Source: Charina bottae
Taxonomy: Eukaryota > Chordata > Lepidosauria > Squamata > Charinaidae
Reading direction: 5' to 3'
Length of the DNA stretch: 64,000 nucleotides
NCBI GenBank assembly: GCA_023362775.1
Contig: JALMGJ010000005.1
Span: forward strand, 65,974,463 to 66,038,462
Part shown: positions 21,521 to 33,455 of the stretch, piece by piece
Layout: each line of letters opens with the position of its first letter
Numbering within the stretch: position 1 is the stretch's first letter
The notes under the pieces: generated by a model
The model's database searches: none
The model's input: only the letters and a program-made list of their open reading frames with translations
Told to the model about the DNA's origin: nothing
Program-made: the position numbers and the translations under genes

Positions 21521-23941
21521 TAAAATATTTCAGACTGGGACTCAGAATAAGAATTGGCTGCATGATTATTAAATTTATTGTCATTATATATTTTTCAATA
21601 TCATCATCATTATCATTAGTCTTTGATTGGATTTAGAAACTACTTCCAGACTGCTCCCTCAATAAAATAAAATGGAAGCCTAGAAAAATATGTATAACAA
21701 CAGGGATTAGATGAATTCATGAAGGATGTCTTAGTAATGCCACATATTTTTGGTCATGATACGAAATATGTGTGAGATATACTGTAGTAGCCTTTTCCTT
21801 GTATCATGTTAAATGATGGCTGTTTTCATTATGGCTTATTGACTAGTTACAATATTTGGTTTTATCCTGCTAAGCCATAAACCACTATCTACAAATCACA
21901 ATGGCTGCATTAACATACCACTTTAAAGCAAAGCAAAACAAAACAAAACTATAGTACTGTTTAATGTGATGTCTGAACCCATTCTTGGTATCTTCAAATG
22001 GCAGTTTCTGGACAACTAACAACAACAGAAGGTTATTTTTCTCCTCATTATGTGCTTCTTGAAAACATTTTTTTATTATTACAGAAAGCTATATCAGATG
22101 GACCTTTAATGTAATCCCACAGAGATCTTTTGTTCACTCCCTCCAGCAGGTGGACATAATATTATCCAGCCACAGATGTACCAGATTTATTCTTTGCTGT
22201 TAATTAGGGCTTCAGCAGATCTGTTCTTTGGTGGTCATGAATTTGGAGGATGGCTGATCTGAAAGAGAAGATCTAAAGTAATAAGATTCAAAGGATTTTA
22301 GTTGATACAATCCTGGTAAATTCTATTTCTGTCCATGAGAAAAAGAAACAGAATGTGCAATGGCTTGATCACAGCTACGAATCTGTTTCATAAACAGTCT
22401 GGAATACCTGCCCCATAAATTATTTTAGGTGTGCAGTGAAGATGCTTGTCTCTTTCTTCCTCCCACAAAACTGGTTACTTCCTAGGAATGACCTGAACTG
22501 AAGGAGGAGATTGTAGTAAGGTTGTAAGGGTATGGTAGGTTCCAACCACAATCCTACCTTGTTCAGAAATCAAAACTTATTATGTTGTGGCTATTCTGAG
22601 TACCTTTCATGCGTAAGCTGGTTGGTTTGTTTGTTTTTAAATGGGGAAATTTAAGAAGTAATGTGTGGATTTTTCACAGGAGCTGCAAAACTGGAAATGC
22701 AGTATGAAGCTATAATGTGCACTGCACATCTTTACATCACTGCCTTTGCTTCCTTTTTTCTCAATTCATCTCTTGACTTTAATCAAAAATGAAAATGAGC
22801 CAATCCCTTGCCTGTACAAACTGCATGCTTAATGTGCAACAGAGCAGATGGATCCTGATAATACCTGTCAAAAGGAAACAAAAGGAAAAGTTCCAACAGT
22901 CTAGCTCTTATATAAGAATTTCTCATGCATGTTCTTTCTTTAGCAAAGCAGGTGAATTTCTGTTTCAAGTTTCCCTGGAGGTATAACAATATCTGTCATC
23001 TGGATACAGATGACTATTTGAAGCATCAGTAACACTTACCAAGTCGTGACTCCAGAAGACAAAGTACTTTTTTCTATTACAGATCACTTTAAAAAAAAAA
23101 TCCATTGATCATAATACCTGGTCAAGAAATTTAATCACTGAATAGGTTAACAGACTTGTAATACATCAGGATATTAAAATAACTCCCTAAACATTGTTAA
23201 GTTGCTCAGTTGGAAATTCTTCAGCCTATTACAAAAAAGGTTAGTGCTGCAGAAACAGGTTAAGTGTCACTTGATAACTTTATGTTCTTTTAAAAGTAAG
23301 CTGCTGAATATGCAGAGATGTTAAAATAAAAATGGATTGGTTTGAAGTGTGCATTTTTAACTTCAGGCAGTTCATGCTTAGATCACTGCAAAGTGAAATT
23401 TGGACTCAGTAGTGGAAGATCTATAGATCTTCCTATTGCCAAAGAAATGGAGTTCTGTTGGTAGCAGGTCATCTGAGAAAAATGTTCAGCTTTTACAAGA
23501 CAAAGTTGTATTCCCCATCAAGAATCAAGGACACAGCTTAGGGAATTTTTAACCCCCAAGTTTAATTTCTAACCTGTATCTTTGACGTCTCTAGATTGAT
23601 TATCTTTATTCAATTCAAAAGAGGTTAGTCAGAAGAATTCAGCTATGTCATACCTTTTAGGGCTATGCCATGTTGTTGCTCCAAATGCCATGGATGTGCA
23701 AGGAAGATGGAACAATAAGCAGCTTGCAACCAATTACATCATAATCCATAAAGGTGGCACATTGTCTTGCCATCTCCACTCCACTGAAAGCCTGCAGATC
23801 CAAAACTGGAAGCATTCCATGGTACTGGGGGCAGCTGAAAAATACCACTCTCTTTCTCTTGCCACAAACTGTGAGTACTTTCTCTGATGAAGATGTCTGT
23901 ATTCTTCAGTATTAAATAGCCTGCAATATTTACAGTATGCA
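21521..23941. other. AT-rich unique DNA
   Basis: No gene, RNA gene or recognisable element. Frames of up to 80 codons occur on both strands over the same bases at 23.65-23.97 kb and have no supporting features. Confidence 0.55.
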
Positions 23942-24258
23942 TAGGTAAAGGTAAAGGTTTTCCCCTGCACAGTCATGTCCGACTCTAGGAGGCGGTGCTC
24001 ATCTCCGTTTCTTAGCCAAAGAGCCAGTGGTGTCCAAAGATGCTTCCATGGTCATGTGGCTGGCATGTCGCGCGTGGAACGCTGTTACCATCCCACCGAA
24101 GTGGTACCTATTCATCTACTTGCATTTGCATGCTTTCGAATTGCTAGGTTGGCAAGACCTGGGGTGAGTGCAGGATCTCACTCCGTCATGTGGCGCTCGG
24201 GTCTTGAATCCCCGACCTTCCGATTGACAAGCCTGGCGTCTTAACCACTAAGCCATCA
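23942..24258 (-). mobile_element. tRNA-headed squamate SINE, Bov-B-type tail
   Basis: On the minus strand a tRNA-like head (GATGGCTTAGTGGTTAAGAC) runs into the shared body (CAACCTAGCAATTCGAAAGC, GGTACCACTTCGG). The end is AGAGTCGGACATGACTGTGC with a CCTTTACC-type terminal repeat. AGTCGGACACGACT is also the terminal text of the Bov-B LINE at 36.13 kb. No clear target duplication was found. Confidence 0.88.
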
Positions 24259-24349
24259 ATTTTATTATATTCTAGGCAAATGAAAAGTCTTGTGATCAAT
24301 TCACTATATCAATAACTACTTTCATTAAGCTATACTATACTGTTGTTCG

Positions 24350-24692
24350 AGGAAAATTCTGAGAGTGCCTTGGACTGCAAGAAGATCAAACCAGTCCATA
24401 CTCTAGGAAATAAAGCCAGACTGCTCACTTGAGGGAATGATATTAAAGGCAAAACTGAAGTACTTTGGCCACATAATGAGAAGACAGAATACCCTGGAGA
24501 AGAAGCTGATGCTAGGGAAAGTGGAAGGCAAAAGGAAGAGGGGCCAACCAAGGGCAAGATGGATGGATGATATTCTGGAGTGACGGACTCAACTGTGGGG
24601 GAGCTGCGGATGGTGACGGCCGACAGGAAGCTCTGGCGTGGGCTGGTCCATGAAGTCACGAAGAGTCGGAAGCGACTGAACGAATAAACAAC
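24350..24692 (+). mobile_element. Bov-B LINE, 5'-truncated 3' end
   Basis: The stretch aligns with 35.80-36.16 kb. Shared text includes 'GAGAGTGCCTTGGACTGCAA', 'TACTTTGGCCACATAATGAG' and the terminal 'GTCACGAAGAGTCGGAAGCG' with 'ACTGAACGAATAAACAACAA'. Only the C-terminal coding end and 3'UTR remain, and the frame is decayed. Confidence 0.9.
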
Positions 24693-27600
24693 AATACTAT
24701 ACTGTACTATATCAACGAGGTGTAGCATAGGGTTAACTAAAAAAGAACATGCAAAGAAAATGTTAACAGTATCTAATGGTGGGGGAGAGCCACGATCACA
24801 ACAGTGACAAAAATATGATTCATGGCTGTTCTGTAACACAAGGCCATGTTCCAGTTTTTGAAAAGACAAATATAAATCTTCATACAATGCATTGCATAGC
24901 TTTGTGATTTATTCTTTGTGGCTCTGGGCTTCAATGGAAAGTATGACAGATTTTCTCAAAGGTGAGGAATTGAGAATAAGGAAATCTTATAAAGTTAATC
25001 TCATTGTTTTATTATTCTGCTTGACTTTCTTTTGGAGAAAAAAATGCTGATATTCTCAATAGGGATCATAATAAGGGAAGAAGAAAAAATCAGTCTCCAT
25101 TCATACTAGTATATGGGTAAATGGGTAGATTCCATCTCCATACATTCATAAATAACCCACTTTAATTTTAACAAGTCACTCATCTCTGCACAATTCACAC
25201 ACATGATATTACAGTTATTCTTCTATTCAGAAGTATTTTTGTATCTTTGAGCAAAAAGTGGAGCAAAATGCAATAAAGCCTACCCTAACACAGGAGAATT
25301 TTTGCATGATTCTCTGAATGCCCTTCACTTTCCCCATGCCATGGCTAGGAGGAAGCCATAGAGCAATAATGATTGCTAGTGGCATCGTTTGTTTATGAAT
25401 CTCTGTACTGCCACTGAACAGAGATATATGCCATATGTACTGAAGCTTTCATTTTCAGTTTCTGGCAATTCCAGGTGGGATGGTAAATATCAGTTTTTGT
25501 GGAATGCCGAAGAGCCATCAAACATATAGATAGATGGGTCAGAGTTTGAAATAAGCCATCTTTCTACATTCCATAGCTTTTGCATATATATGGTGAAGGT
25601 ACAATAATGGAAAAGAAAAAACATACTAGTAAAAATTCGAACATTTAGGCACCTTGTATCACTTTGCAATGTCTGCTGAATCTTTCTTGACAGTCTTAAA
25701 AGTGGGTGTTGGTACTAAGCCAGTACTTTGATCTTCAGTCCAATTTTACTCTGACATCTTGCTTCCCTATGGAGTATTAGAGTGTACTACGCTTTTTATT
25801 AGTATTTTTTCCTGATCCATGAAAATGTGTATGGGTGTTCAAATGATATCCAGATTTAAAAATTCAGATTTGTATTCTGAGTATTATGTATCAAATTTTA
25901 TGCCAGGATTTTATATGGATTTTTGAGTGGTGATTTGCTTCTCCTCAAGGCTACTTAACTCTGAAGAGCAAATGTGACACTATGACCACTTTACTTCACC
26001 AGTTCTGATTGCCTTGTCCACATGCAGTAACAAAAAAAGGCCCTTCTCCACAACATGAAAGCTTATTTTGACACTTCCAGTCACCTACTCACTTCTAAAC
26101 ATTGTCAGTGCTAGTCAAAACTGCAAGGCACCTTGTCAAAGCAAGATGTGTTACCTCTTTGCCTAAACAAGGAGAATGGCACCATGTCTGTGAAGTGCCT
26201 TGCTGAGATCAATTCAAGGGGCTAAGTACCCGCAGGAGATGAAACTGTTGGCCTTGTCCAGTATTGTTCTCAAAGTACCACATCCCATCGCTGTACAAAT
26301 ATTTAGGGTCACTGTGATATAATTTCTGTGGTTTCCATGCTAGTTAAGAAACAAAGGATTGATGCACAGCATATTTCTCACTTTTTTGGGGGGGGATTTA
26401 TAGAAAAGTAACATAGAAGAATGAAGATGACTATATTGCAAAATAGAAAAGTGCACATTCTTTGATCTTTCCCTTTTGAGAGCTTAGCACCTCACAGACC
26501 ATCTCATCAGGTTACATGTTCTCTTCTACTTTGAAAAGTGTGTGGAGTAATCAAACTTTTTAAAGTGCTGCTCATCATAATGTGCTTGCGCTTGAGCTTA
26601 AGTGAAAGGAGGTTCCTTTAAAAGGGGAGCATCATACTTCTATTATTTTTGACAGTATCTGTCCAGTTCTGGAGAATACAAAACTGGGACCTTATGCAAG
26701 ATTTCACCAGCTTTTCTTTCAATATTCAAACAAGTCTACGAGGATGTTCCCTAATTTCAATTTCAGTACATCTGGAAAACTGACTTTGCATTCTCTGTGA
26801 ATCTACAATAAAAGAAATCAAGGAAGAGTTTTTGAGACTGACATTCAGGACAGACTCTAATGGGAAATGATGAAGGATTTTCTAGGAGCTATTACATATA
26901 TTGTCAGTGAATCCAATAGTACATTTCTTTCTAAGATGCTTTTACAGTATTTAAGGGCATTAGACAGTAGTAGAGGTATTATGTACCCATTGTAGAGAAC
27001 ATTTTTTACTCTAATGGACAGAGCAGAGATCCACAACTTCTGTGCTCTACATGTGACTGCCAACTTCTCTCCCCCCCCCCCCCCCGCCCTCTCTTTTTTG
27101 TTAGCTCCTAGAACTCTTGCGGATCATGCCACTGAAATTTGGTAGCATGATTTTGCATTTTTTCTGGTCAAACGAAATAAGAAAAAAATGAAACAGATAT
27201 TTCACAAATACAAAAGCACACACAGGGTGGATATTAGTCCCACCAATTCCATTGAAATTACTATGCCATTACCATGGGCCTGCCATTTTTGGATGCTGCA
27301 CGAAGATTGTCTGCTAAAGGCTCTGTATGCAAGAGTTCATCTTAAATATCTGGCATTGAATCAAGATGAAGCAAGCTGCAAAAGATAAGATCCAGATCCA
27401 GGTGACTGCTAACCAAAAGTCCTTCAAAAAGAAGGGTGATATATTATGAAAATGTAAAGCAGAGATAAACTACATGGTGCCCAAGGATATCAATGTTCTG
27501 AGTAACATCCTTTGGGTGCCTGTGAGATTCTAGGCTCAACCTCACTTTTTATTTTTTTTTAAATGCTTTTAATAAATACTGGGAAGGTAGCATGCTACAA

Positions 27601-28253
27601 AGCAAAGTGATTCATAGGTCCCATTTTATTTCTTAGATTTTTTTTTAAAGGTGATGTTGTGGTATTGGTAAAAAATACAAAATATAACAAAAATAAGATG
27701 GTAAGTAAGAAAAAGCAGAGAGCATTTTCACTGGTTTTTATTCTGAGAAGAGTATGCATTGTGGCTAGTCACATCCATAATGGCAACCATTTTGTGAGAG
27801 CATGTACAACATATTCTCAAAATGTCAAAGGTGGCCATCAGCCTAAAACAATTTCTTATCCGTGATCTAAGGAATATTTTTTTAAAGATACAAGTAGCAA
27901 CAATTAAAGCTGATTAACTGAGATATTTTAATTCCTAAATTCAGAATGTATTTATTATTTGTTTGTTTGTAAGATATATACTCCCCACCTTTTCATCTTA
28001 AAGTGGTATACATTGTACTTCCTCCTTCCATTTTTCCCATGAAAAATCTATTGGGTAGGTTGGGTTGATGGCAATCTCAGGCGGGAGGGATGGGGAGGGG
28101 TAAGGGGCTAGCATCCTCACTTTTGTGATAGTGTCACATAATCTACCGAATTTGATCTTTTCTTTTCAGCATAGTCACATGACTTGATAATGATTATTCT
28201 TCCTCAGTAGCACAACAAGTGCTGAAGATTGGCCATCTTGCCAGAGGATCACT
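24693..28253. other. AT-rich unique DNA, no gene seen
   Basis: Homopolymer tracts lie at about 26387 (G) and 27070-27085 (C). 27955-28110 may be an old minus-strand SINE fragment (a CCCCACCTTTTCATC ... GTAGGTTGGGTTGA pattern), but it is too diverged to call separately. No exon-like frame. Confidence 0.55.
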
Positions 28254-28261
28254 GCATAGAC

Positions 28262-28566
28262 CAGGGTTTCTCAGCCAGGGTTCTGTGGAACCCTAGGGTT
28301 CTGCAAGAGGTCACTAGGGGTTCCCTGAGAGATCACGATTTATTGAAAAATTTCAAATTCGGGCAACTTCACATTAAAGAGGTAAGTTTCATTCTTTATT
28401 TTTAGTTTAAGAACACTGTTAGTGCATATACACAGGCCTACCCATGAAACGAAAACAAAAATTTTGTAACTTCTGGCCTATATTTGGGCCTGAATGTGCA
28501 GGGGTTCCCTGAGGCCTGAAAAATATTTCAAGGGTTCCTCCAGGGTCAAAAGGTTGAGAAAGGCTG
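28262..28566. mobile_element. non-autonomous hAT element (MITE) with 8-bp TSD
   Basis: The 305-bp unit is bounded by inverted termini CAGGGTTTCTCAGCC (left) and GGTTGAGAAAGGCTG (right). The flanks are GCATAGAC (28254-28261) and GCGTAGAC (28567-28574), an 8-bp duplication with one mismatch, which is the length typical of hAT transposases. Internally 'GGTTCTGTGGAACCCTAGGG' near the left is mirrored by 'AAGGGTTCCTCCAGGG' near the right. There is no coding capacity. Confidence 0.85.
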
Positions 28567-28574
28567 GCGTAGAC

Positions 28575-29817
28575 AGTGGAGGAAGGAGAAGCACTGGTCA
28601 AGTTCAGTGGTGTGTTTTTTAGGATAGTGGAGATTCCTAACTGAAGGTAAAAGTCCTGAACACTTACTACAATTTTAATATGTAGTACCTGCTAAGAGCT
28701 CACAAATCTTGTAGGAACATTCCCTTATGAAATCAAAATTGTAGTTTAACTCAGGGTGTGCTATAATAAAAGCAAGTCTTATATACGGAACTAACAACTG
28801 TCCCCCACTCCAGGGTTATTTTGGCAAGATGAAATGGAAAAGGGAAAACCTGAGGTTCTGTTATATAGCTGAAATTGTCTGCATCAGACAATTAAGGACT
28901 TTTAAAAAAAATTCTCTTCTGGGCACATCATTTTTAGTTTATTTTACTGCTTTATTTGGTGATACCTATCTTATTTCTTTTAGTTTCATTTTCAAGTTTA
29001 TTCTTATATTATTCTGACTCATTAGCCTTAATGTTTTCTATCCCTAATATTCTTTTTAGTTAAAATTCCTTCTATGTACCCTTATTTATTTTAATCCAAT
29101 GGATCCAGCTTATATATCTATAGTTATATTTGCCTCATGATTTGCTTTGTGCTGGTTAATGACTGTAATATTTTTTTAATGATTTGATGACAAAGTAGCT
29201 GGTAATATTTCATTTAGGAGCACTTCCTCTGATTCAATCTATCCAATCTTATGGCCAAATTATATTTGAAACTGGCATCCATTATTTTCTTGTAAAATTT
29301 TCAGATTAATTGGACAATAGAATGGAAAAGCACCTGCTGGGTGCATTGATGCTTTCCTGACTATTAATAACCAGTGTAAATCAGTGAAGCCCTATGATAG
29401 CATCTTTATTTATACCGATTGATAGGTCAGTGTAAACCCCCAAGGACTGAAGGTGATCCATTATGTTTCCCATAATGGGAACAAAACTGATGTGACAAAT
29501 GATCACCCAATAAGCCTCCTAACTATAATCAGAAAGTTACGTGCACATCACACCATCTTTTCTGGAAACTCTGAAACATACTTGAGCTAGAAACTGTGTC
29601 AACAGAGGAGCAAGCAGGTGTTAAAGAATGGAGATCAATGTATTATATTACAGTATTTAAAAATGCATCGAATGGAGACATACGTACATTACTTAGGCAT
29701 AGATATTTGATCTGCAAAAATCCAAACTGCTAGTAGATGGCAAGCAAAGAAATACAAAAAACCCCCCCAACCAACTAACCCCCTTGTTCATTGCTGACAC
29801 CTAGTGGACTTTTGCAA
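28575..29817. other. AT-rich unique DNA
   Basis: No gene or element recognised. Confidence 0.55.
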
Positions 29818-29825
29818 CCCAGATA

Positions 29826-30189
29826 TAGGCTGACTATACGTCCCATTTTGAATGGGACAGTCCCGTTTTTTTAGCATTTTTCAACCGTCCCGTCATTTTG
29901 ATAAAAATCTCAATTTTGTCGCATTTTTTAAACTGGGTGGGAATGGCGCAGAAGGAGGATCCGAGCCAGAGCTGCCAATTGGAGGCAGCCCGGAAGAGGA
30001 AGCCCTCCCACCTATCAGCGTGCGGCAAAGGAGGGACCAGGGGCGGGGTTTGCAGGCAGGAGCTAATTGCGCAGACCAGGGGTGGGGTTTGCAGGTAGGA
30101 GCCAATCACAGGGACCGGGAGTGGGGACCCCTGTCCCGTTTTGCCATCCCAATGCCCCGTTTTTGTCTCAAGGAAATATGGTCAGCCTA
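29826..30189. mobile_element. hAT-type MITE carrying an LTR-promoter-like block
   Basis: The 364-bp unit has inverted termini TAGGCTGACTATACGTCCC (left) and the complement of AAATATGGTCAGCCTA (right). It is flanked by a perfect 8-bp duplication CCCAGATA (29818-29825 and 30190-30197). Sub-terminal 'TGGGACAGTCCCGTTTT' on the left matches 'CCCCTGTCCCGTTTT' and 'GCCCCGTTTTTGTC' on the right. The middle (about 29950-30040) resembles the CCAAT-box region of the long-LTR family at 19, 47 and 51 kb. A GC-rich 'GGGGTTTGCAGG' unit is repeated twice. Not coding. Confidence 0.85.
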
Positions 30190-30432
30190 CCCAGATATGA
30201 CGTACCTAGTATTAGCATCTCCCCTTGAACTGTTGGGGAACTAAAGTTGGAATTTCTTTCACTCCTCAAGGACAACCTCTAGTAGAAATTTAACCACTCC
30301 TCAATAGTTCAGATACTACTCCTCTTGATTAAAATACTGCACAAAAAACATTTAAGTGCAAGTTGTATATGGCTGAAATCTGTATATACTGTGGAGTCCT
30401 TGGTGCTCTCTGAGCCTTGTTGTTTTCTTGCA

Positions 30433-30466
30433 GACATTTCATTGCCAGGCTAGGCAACATCTTCAG
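30433..30466 (-). ncRNA. hammerhead-like core, left arm
   Basis: On the minus strand CTGAAGA, a TTGCC/GGCAA stem and a GAAA box followed by TGTC. The same layout as at 21408, with the same reservations about activity. Confidence 0.35.
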
Positions 30467-30502
30467 TGTGAAAAGGGAGTGGGGCTTGCTCTCTGTTTAT
30501 AT

Positions 30503-30699
30503 TTATTTATTTACTTATTTAATTAATTAATTTTTATCCCGCCTTTATTATTTTTATAAATCACTCAAGGCGGCGAACATACCTAATACTCCTTCCTCCT
30601 CCTATTTTCCCCACAACAGCAACCCTGTGAGGTGAGTTGGGCTGAGAGAGAGGGACTGGCCCAAGGTCACCCAGCCGGCTTTCATGCCTCAGGCGGGAC
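30503..30699 (-). mobile_element. Sauria-type SINE fragment with L2-like tail, nested
   Basis: On the minus strand the Sauria core (GCCGGCTGGGTGACCTTGGG) is followed by 'CCCAACTCACCTCACAGGGT' and an end reading GTTCGCCGCCTTGAGTGATT ... AAAGGCGGGATAAAA with an AATT-rich tail. The tRNA head is missing at the 30.70 kb side. It splits the left Penelope-like arm at a TATA-rich site, so it inserted later. The tail is L2-like rather than Bov-B-like. Confidence 0.75.
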
Positions 30700-30929
30700 T
30701 ATATACTATGGCTTCTCCTGCTTGTATTGGTGGGGGTGTTGTTCTTTCCTTGGTAGTTCCTTGATTGGGCTGTTGTTTGCTATTTGGTTGATCAGTCAAT
30801 CAACCAGGTAGCAAACAACATCCCAATCAAAGAACTCCTAAGGAGAGAACAACACCTCCACCAACACAAGCAGGAGAAGCCATGGTACTGTATATAAACA
30901 GAGAGCCCAAGTCCCACTCCCTTTTCGCA

Positions 30930-30963
30930 CTGAAGATGTTGCCTAGCCCGGCAATGAAACATC
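30930..30963 (+). ncRNA. hammerhead-like core, right arm
   Basis: CTGAAGA, a TTGCC stem arm, loop TAGCCC, arm GGCAA, then TGAAACATC. The cleavage trinucleotide position reads ATC rather than GTC, and the stem next to the core is imperfect, so it is probably inactive. Confidence 0.35.
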
Positions 30964-31043
30964 TGCAAGAAAACAACAAGGCTCAGAGAGCACCAAGGAC
31001 TCCACAGTTCAACCCTGAGCTACAAATATTCTCTTCGATTGGT

Positions 31044-31428
31044 ATCTGTATATACGTAGAAAAAAGTAAGCAGGGATGTATTTGGTCCTATCTTGTCTTT
31101 AATATTTGCTTGCATCAGCCTGCATTCAAGTCTTCTGGTCTGAGTATCCTCCTGCATTGAAGAGCAGCTAAATATGAATTACTCTAAAATCAAGGTCTGG
31201 GTTTTCTTAGAAAGTCTAGTGGACCGTGAATGCCAATGGTAGTTAAATAGAAGCAGCATAGAGTAGGTCACAAACTTTAAATTCCTTGGGGTCACCATTC
31301 AGTCCTAGGACCCCAGAAGAAATAAACTAGACCAGTAGAAGTAAGTCTAGTATGTTTGTGTGTATGCAGATCTATATCAGCCACCTTTTAAGATCTTTAA
31401 AGTAAAAGTGATTAGCAAGATGCAGTAT
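31044..31428. other. unique DNA
   Basis: Nothing recognised. Confidence 0.5.
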
Positions 31429-31552
31429 TTTATATCTGGATTTATTTTTATACATCTTCTATTTTGTATGGTTTTAAATATTTAAAATTTTTAAGTTTTA
31501 ATTATTGTAACCCGCCCAGAGTCCCTTGTATGGGAGATGGGCGGGGAATAAA

Positions 31553-31588
<36 letters not shown>

Positions 31589-31592
31589 AATA
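31429..31592 (+). mobile_element. L2 LINE 3' end with (AAAT)n tail
   Basis: Nearly identical to the end of the L2 at 15.37-15.51 kb ('ATCTGGATTTATTTTTATA', 'GTAACCCGCCCAGAGTCCCT', 'GGGCGGGGAATAAATTAAA'), so it is the same subfamily. It is strongly 5'-truncated to about 125 bp, and the AAAT tail grew into a microsatellite. Confidence 0.92.
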
Positions 31593-33249
31593 ATAAATTG
31601 CTCTCATGTACATTCATTAAAAACTTCAATTGGTTGGAATGTGTTCAGGCTAATTTCTGAAACCTAATTCTAATTTCTAGATCAATTCCAGTCCCATCCC
31701 TAGATCTAATAAGAGGGATAGTTTCTTTTGATAGTTTTTGTCTCAGAAAACTGACTCTTTCGGTCAGTCAACCTTTTACCTGCTTGGAAGTATGAATTCA
31801 CTGGCACTGATTCTTCAGATCCTCATGACCTACTGAGCACAAGGAGGCAGGAGGTTGTAGATAGTTAGAATTTACTCTGTGTCCCCTCTTTACTTATGAC
31901 TCTCTCTGCCTGCTGTTTATGTTATGAAATTGCTAATCTCGGCTCATTTCCTTGTACCTACAGTATGTTCCCAGAACACATGGTCTTTGGTTTTTGTCCT
32001 AGTAGGATGTAGGTAGCAAAGTGCTAATCTTTGTCTCTCCTTATAATGTGTTTCCTGTAAATAAATCTCCTTTCTCTTATAAAACCTGTTTTACTGATCC
32101 TTGCTTAGGTGGAACACTCATGCGAATGAGTGTTCTAACACTCTAGCCTTCAATACAGTTTAAATATACAGTATCTCACCTCAGGAGAAAGAATTCATAA
32201 GGACTTTGAACTTGTTATGTATTTTCAACTTCTAATGACCATGTAGATAGATTTTCTCTATGACGATCTATCCCTAACCTGGTCTTTAAGGTCTTCTAAT
32301 GGTGCACTCATTGCCACTGTAACTGAGTCCAGCTGTTTCTCTTTCCTTCCACCTTTCCCAGCATTAAAGCCTTCTCCAGAGAGCTAGGTCTTTGCATAAT
32401 CTGTCCAAAGTGGGGTAATTTGAGCCTGGTCATTTGTGCTTTGAGCGAGAACTCTGGGTTGATTTGTTCGATGATCCATCAGTTTGTTTTCTTGGCTGTC
32501 CATGGTATTCTCAGGAGTCTTCTCCAACAGAAATTAAATGGTGGTTATTTGATATCGACTATCAAAGATTCAGGCTTAATTCCTAAATAACTGTGAGAGT
32601 TGCATTAACTTTAAGAGTGGATTCCTTAAAATAGTGGCATCTTTTTTTAGGTTTGCATGAAAGTCTGGGGGAAAAAAATGCCAGTCTGTTTTAAACCATA
32701 GCTGGGAAGTGCCATGCCATGTTCAAGCAAGTTCCAATCCATTTTTTCCAAATCATTTTCAGCTTGCATAGTTCTAATAAGTATTATTTCCAATGGAAAT
32801 CAAGACTAGCAAAATAGTTGCAGCTAGAACACTAATGTTGCTTATACAAAGAGTTTTTTCTGATACTTTTTTTTTTGGAGCAACCCTATTCTGCAAAGCA
32901 GTTTGATTAAAAGCACTCATGAGCACTGAATGTGATCAATCCCTCAATATTGATTTACAAACCTGGATGTTTTAGTAGGCAAACAAACAATTATTAAATT
33001 ATGTATAAGTCAATAAATACAGTTTTGTGAAAAACAAGTATTTGCATCCTTTTGCACATTTTAGCCTGAATATTATTAGAGTTTCATATGGGTCCTACTG
33101 ATAGCTAAAGGAGGTCTTAGTGAACAAATAACATCATTTATTTCATGAAGAAAGTCATCCAACATGGGATGTGCCAGTGTGAAAAAAGAATCCCCTCCCT
33201 AGCTCAATCAATTCAGTTAATTAGGACAAGTTATATCAGTACTTAATTA
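31593..33249. other. AT-rich unique DNA
   Basis: No gene or element recognised. Confidence 0.55.
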
Positions 33250-33455
33250 ATCAAACTTTGGAATTTGCTACCATGAGATGTGGTGCTGGCTTCCAAAATG
33301 GGTTGGACCACTTAATGGAAGTCACGGAGATCCATGGCTATTATTCTCAATGGCAGTGTGACTGTCTCTGAAGGCCATCTGCTGGGAAACTTTCTTCTGC
33401 AGTTGGTTGGTCACTGCGACAACAGACTGCTGAACTAGATGGGCCAGGGGTTCAA
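33250..33455. repeat. degraded interspersed repeat, family not named
   Basis: The pattern 'GGAATTTGCTACCATGAGAT' ... 'AAGTCACGGAGATCCATGGC' ... 'CTGAACTAGATGGGCC' resembles a recurring reptile repeat. No ends, duplication or second copy in the window supports it. Confidence 0.35.

Larger units (their letters stand above)
30390..31043. mobile_element. inverted pair of Penelope-like terminal repeats
   Basis: The left arm (30390-30500 continuing at 30700-30789, minus orientation) and right arm (about 30793-31043, plus orientation) are inverted copies of one unit. They meet at TTTGCTATTTGGTTGAT / ATCAACCAGGTAGCAAA near 30770-30810. The left arm is split by a SINE at 30503-30699. Each arm holds a hammerhead-like core (30433-30466 minus; 30930-30963 plus). 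No coding sequence. The head-to-head layout matches the larger Penelope composite at 52.9-57.4 kb. Confidence 0.55.
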
